From assembly GCA_036390995.1 (NCBI GenBank), contig DASWAT010000046.1, forward strand, positions 1 to 36,386: 36,386 nucleotides of DNA, in the 5' to 3' direction. The stretch is from DASQQQ01 sp036390995 (GTDB lineage: Bacteria; Actinomycetota; UBA4738; HRBIN12). A program made the translations under genes and the position numbers. How positions within the stretch are numbered: the stretch's first letter is position 1; the number at the start of each line of letters is the position of its first letter. Positions 36,386 through 36,386 of the stretch are shown in pieces. The notes under the pieces were generated by a model. It searched no databases and had not been told where the DNA came from. It saw nothing but the letters and a program-made list of their open reading frames with translations.

Positions 36386-36386
36386 C

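Overview
This window is high-GC bacterial DNA with dense coding on both strands. I read it as chromosome from an actinobacterium (Actinomycetota), probably an uncultivated lineage. The grounds are the actinobacterial-type ERCC4 nuclease, a LytR-CpsA-Psr protein, a DosR/DosS-like two-component system, a 13E12-type HNH remnant next to a mycobacterial-style LexA box, and several genes whose start codon lies 6-9 nt after a TANNNT -10 element (leaderless mRNAs). The lineage is inferred from family content only; no rRNA or tRNA gene was seen. About 32 protein genes are supported. No intergenic gap exceeds 300 bases, and I saw no insertion sequence, CRISPR array or origin.

Layout. 1-2704: partial ERCC4 nuclease with a terminator, then a candidate SAM-family (S-box/SAM-IV-like) riboswitch before an unknown 108-aa protein, then an HTH protein and a CmoB-like methyltransferase on the minus strand. 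2854-5667: P-type cation ATPase of Na,K-ATPase-like type. 5712-11203 (minus): envelope sugar cluster running LCP protein, long-form RmlA, GT4 glycosyltransferase, RmlB, RmlD, with no RmlC. 11326-12643: degenerate receiver-GGDEF protein facing a universal stress protein. 12849-15019: tightly overlapping operon of two small exported proteins, ApbE and a four-histidine membrane cytochrome of the ferric-reductase type. 15071-17791: GNAT / ADP-forming acyl-CoA synthetase fusion.

17801-28518 is the most interesting part. It holds a CBS-BON plus tandem-Usp operon, a two-GAF histidine kinase that keeps the DosS heme histidine and distal tyrosine spacing, an odd cysteine-containing receiver-like protein, an SRPBCC-like protein, a DosR-like regulator, a DoxX-like membrane protein, pyruvate:ferredoxin oxidoreductase and a dihydroorotate-dehydrogenase-like protein. 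A recurrent DosR-box-like 14-mer, close to GGGACCTTCGGCCC, occurs in the control regions of these genes, at least three times about 43 bp upstream of a predicted transcription start. I infer a hypoxia or redox regulon. PFOR and the ADP-forming synthetase could together yield ATP from pyruvate when respiration stops.

28523-36386: aconitase A, a hotdog thioesterase and a divergent lipoprotein with mirror leaderless promoters, a LexA box beside a deleted 13E12-type HNH gene, and SbcC with a partial SbcD at the right edge. Functions are assigned by reading motifs and by family knowledge; no database search was run.
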